NCBI GenBank assembly: GCA_018432615.1
Contig: JAHDSQ010000011.1
Coordinates: 81,548-145,547, forward strand
Length of the DNA: 64,000 nucleotides
Source of the DNA: Clostridia bacterium
GTDB taxonomy: Bacteria > Bacillota > Peptococcia > DRI-13 > SM3-B62
Direction of reading: 5' to 3'
Part shown: one piece after another, positions 18,041 through 26,286 of the stretch
Layout: each line of letters starts with the position of its first letter
Position numbering within the stretch: position 1 is the first letter of the stretch
The notes under the pieces: model-generated
Databases searched by the model: none
What the model saw: the letters and a program-made list of their open reading frames with translations, nothing else
Told to the model about the DNA's origin: nothing
Program-made: the position numbers and the translations under genes

Positions 18041-18088
18041 ACAAAAAAAGAGTGTTTCAATCGAGAGATTGAGACACTCTTTTTTTGT
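18041..18088. terminator. Bidirectional terminator between DUF1858 gene and ablB
   Basis: A 22-bp stem (one G-T pair) with a 4-base loop, flanked by A and T runs on both sides, so it can stop transcripts from both convergent genes. Confidence 0.95.
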
Positions 18089-18092
18089 TTAG

Positions 18093-18929
18093 CTAATTGA
18101 TAGTTTTTGACCAAAGGTTCATATCCTCGAAATTACCGCAGATATCACAGTTATTAATAAACCTTCCGTAATAGTTGTAACCGTGCTTGGCAAAAACCGT
18201 GTTGATCCCCGCCGATCCGGCCCGGGCAATCGTATAAATAGTGATTAATCCCATTTCCTTCGCCTGTTTTTCTAAATAGTACAAAAGATGCGCCATCAGA
18301 CCCTGACCCCTATACTCCGGCGAGGTTACGCAATCGGTCAACTCAGTGCTGAGGGTTTCGGAATCTACGTCTAACGAAGCCGCACTAATGATTTGCCCCT
18401 TGTGGGTCACAACCATAAAAACAGCACCTTTTCGCATGGCCTCTTTTAAGTATCCTTCGTCATTCACATCAGTAGGATATGTTACAAATACACTGCTATA
18501 CAGTTTCGCTAATCCGGCAACGTCCGATTGTAAGGCCACACGTATTTTGTAATCTTTGTTTAAAGCTGACATTTCCCGACTACTGTTTTTAGCAACACCC
18601 AGCAATTCCTCTTCTTTTTCCCAGTCTGCCGGAGTCCTCCGTTCGCGAGAATAAAATTTTGACACATGAAAGCCTGCTTTTCCTCTAAAAAAAGTAGGAT
18701 GCAGCGCCTCTAACCAATACCCTCTTACAAAAAATTCTTGCCAGTCCTGTTCCCCAGCAGTAAGAATTGTTTTTGTCAAATTGTTTTCCACAGCAAGGAC
18801 ATCCAAGTATTTCGTAAGAGCGTCGTAATCAGTCGCAAAATAGCTTTTAATCTTTACCCTCTTATTTGTCCAATCAAGAAGGTACTTTACAGAATAACCT
18901 TCTTCTTCTTTGACGCTCCATAATGCCAT
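18093..18929 (-). CDS. ablB: Beta-lysine N-acetyltransferase
   Basis: Acetylates beta-lysine to N-epsilon-acetyl-beta-lysine, a compatible solute of anaerobes and methanogens. It has about 278 residues: an N-terminal half special to the AblB/YodP family and a C-terminal GNAT domain with the acetyl-CoA loop SPEYRGQGLMAHLLY (about residues 212-226). It ends with FINNCDICGNFEDMNLW, a strong AblB signature. It lies 15 bases downstream of the lysine 2,3-aminomutase gene ablA, the invariant partner. ATG at 18927-18929 lies 9 bases behind GGAGG; a TTG two codons upstream is too close to it. Confidence 0.9.
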   Translation of the reverse strand: MALWSVKEEEGYSVKYLLDWTNKRVKIKSYFATDYDALTKYLDVLAVENNLTKTILTAGEQDWQEFFVRGYWLEALHPTFFRGKAGFHVSKFYSRERRTPADWEKEEELLGVAKNSSREMSALNKDYKIRVALQSDVAGLAKLYSSVFVTYPTDVNDEGYLKEAMRKGAVFMVVTHKGQIISAASLDVDSETLSTELTDCVTSPEYRGQGLMAHLLYYLEKQAKEMGLITIYTIARAGSAGINTVFAKHGYNYYGRFINNCDICGNFEDMNLWSKTIN

Positions 18930-18944
18930 TCTCAAGTTCCTCCC

Positions 18945-20102
18945 TTAACCGCTTTTGCGATTTTTAACAATATCTTTACCGATAGCTTTATCCGGCTCGG
19001 TATAAGTAAATATCTTCCCTTGATAATTCCTCAGAATAACCTTGTTATCGGTTCTGGAGATCACATATTGCGGGCTGACAGGAATCTTTCCTCCACCACC
19101 GGGGGCATCAATAACATAATGCGGAACAGCCATTCCTGAAGTATGGCCTCGCAAGTTTTCCATAATTTCAATACCCTTACCTACTGAGGTCCTGAAGTGT
19201 CCAATACCTCTAGACATATCACATTGATAAATATAGTATGGCCTAACACGTATCGTTAATAATTTCTGCATGAGTTCTTTCATTATCTGGGGAGAATCAT
19301 TGACACCCTTTAACAAGACCGTCTGGTTCCCCAAGGGCACACCACTATCCGCCAGCCTAGTACAAGCCTTTTTGGCCTCCGGCGTTATTTCCCGAGGATG
19401 ATTAAAATGAGTGTTGATCCATACCGGATGATATTTTTTCAAAATCTGGCACAACTCTTTGGTGATACGTTGGGGCATAACCACCGGCGTGCGGGTGCCG
19501 ATTCTGATTATTTCCACATGAGGAATTTCTCTTAAGCTTCGCAAGATATAGTCGATCTGCTCATCCGGCAGTGTAAAAGGATCCCCTCCCGAGACCACCA
19601 CGTCCCTCACTTCCGGTGTCTCTCTGATATACTTTAAAGCCATCTCAATCTGCTTTCTTGGCATGGCTCCATCCTTTTGCCCTGCCATTCTCCTTCTCGT
19701 GCAATGCCGACAATACATAGCACACTGATCTGTCACCAAAAGCAAAACACGGTCTGGATAACGGTGTGTCAATCCGCTTACGGGTGAATCTTCATCCTCG
19801 TGTAACGGGTCATCCATATCACAACTATATGACAACAGCTCCGATTCGGAAGGAACTGCCTGTTTTCTTATCGGACAATTGGGATCATCACGATCCATCA
19901 AAGATGCATAATATGGTGTGATTGCCATCCTAAACTTCTTCAGACAAGCACCGATCCCTTTCATTTCTTCATTTTTCAGCTTAACACTGCCATACAATTG
20001 TGAAAGTGTTGTCATACGGTTTGCCAACTGCCATTTCCAATCATCCCAGTTCGACTCATCGATATCACACCACTTACGCACACTCTCAGAACCAATACTC
20101 AT
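18945..20102 (-). CDS. ablA: L-lysine 2,3-aminomutase, short form lacking the zinc site
   Basis: Radical SAM, PLP enzyme converting L-alpha-lysine to beta-lysine. Cluster cysteines are C127, C131 and C134 (CAMYCRHC). Lysine-specific D295 (YQCDMS) and D332 ([10 protein letters not shown]) are present, with PLP Lys339 in that glycine run; glutamate 2,3-aminomutases replace these Asp residues. At 385 residues it stops soon after the catalytic domain and lacks the C-terminal cysteines. The ligand equivalent to C268 of the clostridial enzyme is Ser270 (GVNDS), so all four structural zinc ligands are gone. It precedes ablB in one operon with a good promoter. Start is ATG behind AGGAGGG. Confidence 0.9.
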   Translation of the reverse strand: MSIGSESVRKWCDIDESNWDDWKWQLANRMTTLSQLYGSVKLKNEEMKGIGACLKKFRMAITPYYASLMDRDDPNCPIRKQAVPSESELLSYSCDMDDPLHEDEDSPVSGLTHRYPDRVLLLVTDQCAMYCRHCTRRRMAGQKDGAMPRKQIEMALKYIRETPEVRDVVVSGGDPFTLPDEQIDYILRSLREIPHVEIIRIGTRTPVVMPQRITKELCQILKKYHPVWINTHFNHPREITPEAKKACTRLADSGVPLGNQTVLLKGVNDSPQIMKELMQKLLTIRVRPYYIYQCDMSRGIGHFRTSVGKGIEIMENLRGHTSGMAVPHYVIDAPGGGGKIPVSPQYVISRTDNKVILRNYQGKIFTYTEPDKAIGKDIVKNRKSG

Positions 20103-20147
20103 AATTACCCTCCTAAATTAAAACATACTAATGAAAACTTACAACTT

Positions 20148-20176
20148 ATTATAGCATACCGAGGTTGTCTATTCAA
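20148..20176 (-). promoter_or_regulatory. Sigma-A promoter for ablA-ablB
   Basis: On the minus strand TTGAAT (20171-20176) and a perfect TATAAT (20148-20153) are spaced by 17 bases, 45 bases ahead of ablA. The second aminomutase gene lies upstream, so ablAB can be expressed independently of it. Confidence 0.75.
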
Positions 20177-20234
20177 CCCTTTTTTATCCATTTTACCTGT
20201 AAGACTCTGTAAGTATGGATCTGTAAGTGTTATT

Positions 20235-21503
20235 TTATTGAAGGTATTTTTGTCTCCTTATCTCTCGTTTATTTCCTCTGGGGATTAAGCTCTCCTTATC
20301 ACCGTAAAACAACTTAGCAATTCCGCCCGTCGGCTTATAAATATCATAATCGTCGCAATCATTACATCTGTCAGGGCACTCACTGTCTCTATGCTGAGGT
20401 TGAGAATAAGAGGTAATTATTCCTTCATAATTTCTGAGAATAACCTTTTCATCAGACATTGAAATCAAATACTGCGGAGCCACCGGTATTTTCCCTCCGC
20501 CGCCCGGAGCATCAATAACATATGTCGGGACTGCCAATCCCGAAGTATGTCCTCTGAGCATCTCAATAATCTCAATTCCCTTAGCAACTGAGGTTCGATA
20601 ATGCTCGACCCCCTCGACGAGATCACATTGGTAAAGATAATATGGTCTTACCCTCATTTTCAACAAAAGGTGCATCAGCTTTTTTATAATATGGGGACAG
20701 TCATTGACCCCCTTTAACAGTACAGTTTGGTTTCCCAACGGGATTCCGGCATCAGCAAGACGCGCACAAGCCTCCTTGGCCTCTTCGGTTATTTCCTTCG
20801 GATGATTGAAATGAGTATTGATCCAAATAGGGTGATACTTCTTCAAGATCCGACAAAGCTCCGGCGTGATCCTTTGCGGAAGTACCACCGGTGTACGTGT
20901 GCCAAACCTGATGATTTCCACATGACTGATCCGAGCCAACCTATTGAGGATATATTCCACATCATCGTCCTCTAGAAGAAGCGCATCGCCACCGGAAATC
21001 AGAACATCTCTGACTGCCGGAGTATTGCTGATATAAGCAATAGCCGCATCTAAATCCTCCTTGCTTCTCATACAATCAGTTCCTCCCGCAAGGCGTCTCC
21101 TGGTGCAATGTCGACAATACATAGCACATTGGTCCGTCACCAGAAATAAAACTCTATCCGGATACCTATGTGTTAAACCGTTCACCGGTGAATCCTTGTC
21201 TTCAAAAAGCGGATCCCTGCTTTCATATCCTGCTTTATCCAGCTCACTCACTAACGGAACGGCCTGCTTCCTGATTGGGCATTCCGGATCATGCTTATCC
21301 ATCAGAGAGGCATAATATGGAGTTATCGCCATCCGTAAGGACTCGAGACACCTTTTGATACCTTGTTCTTCCTCCCCAGTAAGCTCAATTATTTCCTTGA
21401 GCTCTTCTATAGTAGTAATACGGTTTGTTACCTGCCAGTGCCAGTCAGACCAAAGGTTATTTGCCACATCCTTCCGACTTTCCATCCCTTCTTTGTATTC
21501 CAC
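20235..21503 (-). CDS. kamA: L-lysine 2,3-aminomutase, full-length paralogue with zinc site
   Basis: Second lysine 2,3-aminomutase, 422 residues, closely similar to ablA over the core. C126, C130 and C133 form the radical SAM site. D294 and D331 mark lysine as substrate, and K338 lies in the PLP glycine run. Unlike its neighbour it keeps the zinc ligands: C269 (GVNDC) plus C376, C380 and C383 in a C-terminal extension (ECPDRCNDC). That tail then runs on to a basic end. It may feed the same beta-lysine pool or lysine fermentation; no other fermentation genes are nearby. Start is GTG behind GGGAG. Confidence 0.9.
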   Translation of the reverse strand: MEYKEGMESRKDVANNLWSDWHWQVTNRITTIEELKEIIELTGEEEQGIKRCLESLRMAITPYYASLMDKHDPECPIRKQAVPLVSELDKAGYESRDPLFEDKDSPVNGLTHRYPDRVLFLVTDQCAMYCRHCTRRRLAGGTDCMRSKEDLDAAIAYISNTPAVRDVLISGGDALLLEDDDVEYILNRLARISHVEIIRFGTRTPVVLPQRITPELCRILKKYHPIWINTHFNHPKEITEEAKEACARLADAGIPLGNQTVLLKGVNDCPHIIKKLMHLLLKMRVRPYYLYQCDLVEGVEHYRTSVAKGIEIIEMLRGHTSGLAVPTYVIDAPGGGGKIPVAPQYLISMSDEKVILRNYEGIITSYSQPQHRDSECPDRCNDCDDYDIYKPTGGIAKLFYGDKESLIPRGNKREIRRQKYLQ

Positions 21504-21623
21504 TAAAACACCACTCCCTCAGTATTTTCCCAACCTTTTACAGGCTATCCTACGGTTTTAAGATACCCTTTTATGAATCAAACAATTCCACCGCCTAGTC
21601 ACTCGCCCATGCCAGACGCACCA

Positions 21624-21658
21624 ACAAAAACGGAACTAGACAATGTAGTCCAGTTCCG
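21624..21658 (-). terminator. Terminator overlapping the end of splB
   Basis: Minus strand: a 7+3 bp stem (CGGAACT.GAC with one mismatched base each side) with a 6-base loop, followed by TTTTTG. The stop codon and last six codons of the spore photoproduct lyase gene lie inside the hairpin. Confidence 0.85.
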
Positions 21659-22658
21659 CTTGCGGGAAAAAAGCAGCTATGCTATTACTAAAATACTCTT
21701 TTACCTTTTTCATTTCCTCCGGTGGATATATATATTTACCATAACCAAACTGCCCGTACTTAAACCTTCTATTTTCTTCATCCATAGGCAGCGAACTCTG
21801 TTGGTATATTTCCAAGATGTTCTTTTTTGCCCTCGCAGTAAACCTGTGGGTGACTATTTCGAAGGTCAGTCCATCTTGACTGTCACGAGGTAAATGCTTT
21901 TTTAATTCTTGCAAGAGGGCCTTATATTCCTCCTGCCATCCCTCTCGTAAAATCACAGGAGCAATCAATATTCCTAAGGGGTAGCCTGCTGCAGCAACCT
22001 TGCCTGCAGCTGTAAGACGATCAGCAAGTCTCGGAGTTGCATGTTCGAACGCGTTGATTATTCCGGGGGTATTTAAACTGAATCTAAACCGTGTCCGTTT
22101 GTTATGCTTAAGACCCAAAAGAGGCTCAACTCCAGTAAACTTCGTCACGAAACGGAAACGACCATAGTCCTGTTTGCTAAAGAACTCTATCGTTTGCGCC
22201 AGTGCCCCGGTATATGGTTCGTAAGGCAAAGGGTCCGAGGTTGCCGCCCCTTCAAAAGTCGTAATCTCGGGAATACGTTTTTCGATGTACTCAGCCGTCT
22301 TTTGCAGAATCTCATCAAGGTTAACATATACACGCAAGTAAGGCTTTTTACCCAGTGTGGTGTTTAGATAACAGTATTCACACCTGCCTAAACAACTGGT
22401 ACACAATGGAAGCTGGTAGTGGGCAGACGGCTTGCATGTTTCAAATTTTAATGTTTTTCTAACCCCGACAACAAGTGTCTTTTTAGCTTCCAGATATGCC
22501 TCTTTTCGATCTTTACCCGGTATCCCGGTCACTCTGTTATGGCTCCCAATTAGCTTTACCGGCACATTTTGTTCTTTAAAATGCTGCCAAAGCTTTTTCC
22601 CAAGAGGATAATCAAGAGCCGCATGTTCAAAATATACCCTGCGGGGGATAAATACCAT
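21636..22658 (-). CDS. splB: Spore photoproduct lyase
   Basis: Radical SAM enzyme that reverses the thymine dimer of UV-irradiated spores. The cluster motif is C89-LGR-C93-EY-C96. The following TTLGKKPYLRVYVNLDEI is a strong family signature and keeps the tyrosine of the RVYVN segment. The residue 43 places after the third cluster Cys, where Bacillus enzymes have the H-donor Cys141, is Ala139 here (FEGAATSD). Start is ATG 22656-22658, about 9 bases behind AGGTG; a GTG four codons upstream is an alternative. It is the last gene of the operon starting at cheW, 57 bases after the amidase gene. Confidence 0.92.
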   Translation of the reverse strand: MVFIPRRVYFEHAALDYPLGKKLWQHFKEQNVPVKLIGSHNRVTGIPGKDRKEAYLEAKKTLVVGVRKTLKFETCKPSAHYQLPLCTSCLGRCEYCYLNTTLGKKPYLRVYVNLDEILQKTAEYIEKRIPEITTFEGAATSDPLPYEPYTGALAQTIEFFSKQDYGRFRFVTKFTGVEPLLGLKHNKRTRFRFSLNTPGIINAFEHATPRLADRLTAAGKVAAAGYPLGILIAPVILREGWQEEYKALLQELKKHLPRDSQDGLTFEIVTHRFTARAKKNILEIYQQSSLPMDEENRRFKYGQFGYGKYIYPPEEMKKVKEYFSNSIAAFFPQAELDYIV

Positions 22659-22715
22659 GACATCCGACACCTAACCGTATTTTTCTGATAACCATATCAT
22701 TCCCCTCTCCACTAT

Positions 22716-23495
22716 CTATCCATACATTTGGGGATTACGGTCAGCAAAACAATTCATATACCTCCGTGTCCTCTTAACTAAGCTAAAATCTATCTCCGCG
22801 CAAAGAGTCCCCTCCTGTTCATCGCCCTCTATAAGAATATTTCCTTCCGGTCCAACTACCGTCGAGTGTCCAAAAAACTCGACCTGTTTTTCAACTCCTG
22901 CCCTGTTAACTGCTGCCACGAAAAACTGGTTTTCAATGGCTCGCGCCCGTAATAACGTCTGCCAATGCTGCAACCTAGGGTGAGGCCATTGAGCCGGTAC
23001 GAAAAGCAGTTCAATCCCATCTAGGGCCAAGGCACGCGCTAATTCCGGGAACCGCAATTCATAGCAAATCATTACTCCGCATTTCACACCGTCGAGAATG
23101 AAAGTAACCCGCTCGCTCCCTTTATGCAGACACTTATCTTCTTTCATTAAACCAAAAAGGTGCCCCTTATCATAACGGGCCACTTCCTTTCCGTTTCGAT
23201 CATATACATAACAAGTGTTGTAAAGCCGGCCCTCTCTTAAATCAGCAACAGATCCCGCAACGATGTTCACAGAATATTTTGCTGCCAGTTCTCCCAGCAT
23301 TGAGGCACTGGGTTTACCAAAACGATCGGCTAAACTCTCTAATTCCTCCAGTGCTAATCCGGTGTTCCACATTTCAGGTAAAACAATCACATCCGGCTTA
23401 TTGACGGCGGCTTTCTTAACCTGCTTAATAATATTCTCTTGATTTTTCTCAGGATTCCCCAAGACAATATCCGTTTGTACCAACGCCAGCTTCAT
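22716..23495 (-). CDS. Carbon-nitrogen hydrolase (nitrilase family, omega-amidase/MtnU-like)
   Basis: Cytoplasmic amidase of about 259 residues with the nitrilase catalytic triad: Glu in VLPEMWNTG, Lys in YDKGHLFG and Cys in VMICYELRFPE. The overall pattern and length resemble MtnU and YafV-type omega-amidases that hydrolyse 2-oxoglutaramate or 2-oxosuccinamate; the exact substrate is not decided by the sequence. I start at the ATG at 23493-23495, 8 bases behind GGGAG; an ATG two codons upstream overlaps the previous stop as ATGA. It lies between the hydrogenase-like gene and splB. Confidence 0.85.
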   Translation of the reverse strand: MKLALVQTDIVLGNPEKNQENIIKQVKKAAVNKPDVIVLPEMWNTGLALEELESLADRFGKPSASMLGELAAKYSVNIVAGSVADLREGRLYNTCYVYDRNGKEVARYDKGHLFGLMKEDKCLHKGSERVTFILDGVKCGVMICYELRFPELARALALDGIELLFVPAQWPHPRLQHWQTLLRARAIENQFFVAAVNRAGVEKQVEFFGHSTVVGPEGNILIEGDEQEGTLCAEIDFSLVKRTRRYMNCFADRNPQMYG

Positions 23496-23497
23496 GA

Positions 23498-24811
23498 TCA
23501 TCGCTCCCGCTTTTCGTATTGGTTCATCGACGGCGGCATTTTTTTGGCTAAATCAACCATTCTTTCGGCCAGTCCTGAGACATTTTCCCGCAACTTGATA
23601 ATGCAATCTAACTCATCCGCCTTACCCCGTACAATATCCTCGGCCAAGGCCCTACAAGTAGGGGCACCACAGGCTCCGCAATCCAAGCCGGGCAAATCCT
23701 CGGTAATCTCCTCTATTTCCCCCATTTTTTTAATGGCTTTTACCATATCCTCGTCTAAACGCAAGACATTCTGAGGAGTAATAGGTTTATCGTAGACAAA
23801 ACCATCAGCTAATTCCGCAGAAACTTGAGGCAACTCCCCGGTAATGCCTTCACTCAACTTGCTGATACGTTCCTTAGCCATAAAAGGATTCTCCACTGTT
23901 AAAGGCCCTCCGACACATCCTCCTGAACAGGCCAAAGCCTCTATAAAATCGACTTCCTTCAATTTTCCCATCATAGCGTCCTCTAATACCCTTGTCACAT
24001 TGGTCAAACCGTCAACAGATATATGACGTCTATCCTTTATAAGCCTTGATTCACCGCCGCTAATGGCCCAGCCTATTCCGGCTGATGTTGACTTCTGCAA
24101 CACCTTGTTCATTTTTTCTTCCTTGATTTTTTCAAGCAGCGGCCCATAAATATCGGAGATCGCCAATACGCCGTCCACGTTTGACTTCTCTTTACCGAGA
24201 GGATTTTTAACAATCGTAAATTTTGCAGCACACGGCGAAATGAAAAAAACCCCAATGTCTTCTCTGGCATAGCCTTCCGCAGCCAATTCCTCCTTGACCA
24301 TATAAGCCGCGACTTCCATAGGGGAATCCACCGGCAAAATATGGTCAACCAGTTCGGGATAACGAATCCTTATCAGCCTCATCACTGTTGGACACGCTGA
24401 GGATATCACCGGTTTGGGCAGGTCATGCTCTTTTAGATATCGTTCTGTAACCTTCGATACTATCTCTGCCCCTCTGGCCACCTCCCAAACTTTAAAAAAG
24501 CCCAATCCATACAGACCGGAAATTATCTTATCTACAGAAACATTGCCCTTGAACTGCCCATAAAGGGACGGTGCCGGAATTGCTACCGGATAACGAAACT
24601 TTTTAATTTCCTCTAAAGAATCAGTAATAGCGGTTTTCGCATGATGAGGACAAATTCTAATACACTCTCCGCAGTCAATGCATCGTTCATCAATTATTTT
24701 AGCTTTACCATCCCGTACCCTGATGGCTTCTGTAGGACAGTGCTTAATACAATTTGTGCATCCCTTACATTTATCTTTGTCCAGCGTTACCGCATGAATT
24801 AAAGAACCCAT
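23498..24811 (-). CDS. FeFe-hydrogenase-like iron-sulphur protein, putative sensor
   Basis: 437 residues. Two ferredoxin clusters (CKGCTNCIKHCP and CIDCGECIRICP, residues 15-54) precede a hydrogenase large-subunit domain. The four cysteines that hold the H-cluster are kept: C140 (SSACP), C194 (SPCAAK), C295 and C299 (ALACSGGC). The proton-relay cysteine of TSCCP is Ala139, and the later GGG is GGP. A C-terminal 4Fe-4S domain follows (C378, C381, C386, C403; LDCGACGAPTC). Loss of the relay Cys is typical of putative sensory hydrogenases. Its operon partners are an RsbT-like ATPase and CheW, which fits a signalling role. The start is ATG, 14 bases from GGGAGG. Confidence 0.85.
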   Translation of the reverse strand: MGSLIHAVTLDKDKCKGCTNCIKHCPTEAIRVRDGKAKIIDERCIDCGECIRICPHHAKTAITDSLEEIKKFRYPVAIPAPSLYGQFKGNVSVDKIISGLYGLGFFKVWEVARGAEIVSKVTERYLKEHDLPKPVISSACPTVMRLIRIRYPELVDHILPVDSPMEVAAYMVKEELAAEGYAREDIGVFFISPCAAKFTIVKNPLGKEKSNVDGVLAISDIYGPLLEKIKEEKMNKVLQKSTSAGIGWAISGGESRLIKDRRHISVDGLTNVTRVLEDAMMGKLKEVDFIEALACSGGCVGGPLTVENPFMAKERISKLSEGITGELPQVSAELADGFVYDKPITPQNVLRLDEDMVKAIKKMGEIEEITEDLPGLDCGACGAPTCRALAEDIVRGKADELDCIIKLRENVSGLAERMVDLAKKMPPSMNQYEKRER

Positions 24812-24821
24812 TTTATTATAA

Positions 24822-25268
24822 CTAGCCTCCCTTGTAGAGCACCATCGTCACAGTCGTACCTACATCCTCCCGCGACTCTATCTCGAATTCGTCTGCGCAA
24901 TTACGCATATTTGGCAGTCCCATTCCGGCACCAAAGCCCATCTCCCGGACCTGCTCGGGTGCCGTGGAAAAACCTTCCTTCATGGCAAGTGCCACATCCG
25001 GTATCCCGGGGCCTTCGTCTTTTGCCACCAGCACTACCTTCTCCGGATATATTTTTACTTTTAATGAACCGCCCAAAGAATGAATAACAATATTCATTTC
25101 CGCTTCATAAGTCGCTATGGCGGCACAACGAATAGTGCTTCCCGTAAAACCTAAACGCAATAACTTCTTTTTTATTTTTGAACTCGCCTCTCCGGCTCTC
25201 ACGAAATCTCCGCGTTCAATCTCAAAGAATAGTTCTATGGGCGTTATCTCACTCTTTCCCTCAGTCAT
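24822..25268 (-). CDS. Anti-sigma-factor type ATP-binding protein (RsbT/RsbW-like)
   Basis: A 148-residue GHKL ATPase. The N box is in IATYEAEMNIVIHSLGG (Glu and Asn), the G1 box is DEGPGIPD and the G2 box GFGAGMGLPNM, ending in a strand GTTVTMVLY. Such proteins phosphorylate partners on serine or sequester them (RsbT, RsbW, SpoIIAB). No sigma factor or anti-anti-sigma protein is adjacent; the neighbours are cheW (11 bases upstream) and the hydrogenase-like gene (10 bases downstream). Similar ATPases sit beside sensory FeFe-hydrogenases in other Clostridia. Start is ATG. Confidence 0.85.
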   Translation of the reverse strand: MTEGKSEITPIELFFEIERGDFVRAGEASSKIKKKLLRLGFTGSTIRCAAIATYEAEMNIVIHSLGGSLKVKIYPEKVVLVAKDEGPGIPDVALAMKEGFSTAPEQVREMGFGAGMGLPNMRNCADEFEIESREDVGTTVTMVLYKGG

Positions 25269-25279
25269 CTTATCATTTC

Positions 25280-25738
25280 CTAACCTTCCATTTCAACTTT
25301 GAGCCGATCTTTTTCCTGGCCTGTAAAAGTACCCGCCATATCAAGTATGATTATTAATCTGGCATCAACCTTGCCGATACCGACTATCCCTGAATCAGAT
25401 GTACTCTTGTTTATAACATTTGGCAGTTCTATCGCTTCCTCGTCGATACTTATCACTTCAGATACTTCGTCAATGATAATACCAACAGCCTGCTCACCTA
25501 TATCGGTAATAATGATCCGGCTATTTTGACCAATAGCCGAACTCTGATAGCCGAATTTCCTCTTTAAATCAATGATCGGTATAACCCTTCCTCTTAAACT
25601 AATAACACCCTCTATCATTTCGGATGCCTGGGGAATCTTAGTTATTTCCTGCATTTGAATAATCTCAAAAACATCTTTAATGTCAATCCCATATTCTTCA
25701 GTGCCAATTTGAAATACAACCACCTGTTTATTAGCCAT
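25280..25738 (-). CDS. cheW: CheW-like chemotaxis coupling protein
   Basis: A 152-residue single CheW domain: VVVFQIGTEEYGIDIKDVFEII at the start, GVISLRGRVIPIIDLKRKFG near residue 60 (the NLRG/ISLRG signature), IIIDEVSEVISI, and LIIILDMAG at the end. CheW bridges receptors and the CheA kinase. No chemoreceptor, cheA or other che gene is in the window; the gene heads the operon with the RsbT-like ATPase and hydrogenase-like protein. ATG at 25736-25738 is chosen because GGAG lies 8 bases upstream; an upstream GTG overlaps that site. Confidence 0.9.
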   Translation of the reverse strand: MANKQVVVFQIGTEEYGIDIKDVFEIIQMQEITKIPQASEMIEGVISLRGRVIPIIDLKRKFGYQSSAIGQNSRIIITDIGEQAVGIIIDEVSEVISIDEEAIELPNVINKSTSDSGIVGIGKVDARLIIILDMAGTFTGQEKDRLKVEMEG

Positions 25739-25898
25739 CCCTCTCACTCCTTATATACTATTTTTGTTAACTCTTTATTCTGTTTATTTTTTCCCTTTAT
25801 GTAATTCTCCCTTCATTACCCGGTTTCCTGCCGCATTGTATTTTCACACAGGTTTCTTGGTTAGTAATAATATTTTTTAAGAAGGTTTTGATATTTGC

Positions 25899-25927
25899 TT
25901 GGAGAATAAATAACTCATTAGTATAAT
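25899..25927 (+). promoter_or_regulatory. Sigma-A promoter for the small membrane protein gene
   Basis: TTGGAG (25899-25904) and TATAAT (25922-25927) are separated by 17 bases, 41 bases before the GTG start. The remaining divergent spacer towards cheW (25739-25898) shows no clear promoter to me. Confidence 0.6.
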
Positions 25928-25968
25928 AATATCACTAAAAACAATTCCGTTCAAAAGGGAGGATTATC

Positions 25969-26238
25969 GTGGGTGACATCGATTGGAAACAATTTCTAAT
26001 TATGATCATTGTAGCTGCCATTCTTGGTGTGTTGCTACGTTTAGGCATCAATCTCCTCGAATCGCGAAAAATGATCAAAGATCTGGAAAAATATTTCGGT
26101 AAAAAACTGCCGCTCAATAAAAAAGGGAACGGCGAAATCGATTGGAACAAAGTTCTGAAAATGTTACGCAAGGAACCTACCACAGAAAAAGTTGCCCACT
26201 GGAAAGTATTAGTAAAAAAAAGATTGAAAGGCATCTAA
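25969..26238 (+). CDS. Small single-span membrane protein, unknown function
   Basis: An 89-residue protein. A membrane segment (FLIMIIVAAILGVLLRLGINLL, about residues 9-30) is followed by a basic cytoplasmic-looking tail with repeated DW motifs (IDWKQF at the start, IDWNKVLKML near residue 57). I do not recognise the family. GTG start is supported by GGGAGGATTATC. It has its own promoter, and its last codons and stop lie within the terminator hairpin at 26217-26261. Real translation is likely from the signals but unproven. Confidence 0.6.
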   Translation: MGDIDWKQFLIMIIVAAILGVLLRLGINLLESRKMIKDLEKYFGKKLPLNKKGNGEIDWNKVLKMLRKEPTTEKVAHWKVLVKKRLKGI

Positions 26239-26261
26239 AAAAGGTGCCTTTCAATCTTTTT
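26217..26261. terminator. Bidirectional terminator after the small membrane protein and the response regulator
   Basis: A 16-bp perfect stem (AAAGATTGAAAGGCA and its complement) flanked by A and T runs. It contains the stop codon of the plus-strand gene in its loop and lies 26 bases beyond the minus-strand response regulator. Confidence 0.9.
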
Positions 26262-26286
26262 CATCCTATAAAGCGGAATAACTATG

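Noticed and set aside
20197..20227. Three CTGTAAG direct repeats between the two aminomutase genes
   Set aside because: Irregular spacing (10 and 14 bases), no palindrome, and at the 3' end of a gene; too weak to call an operator.
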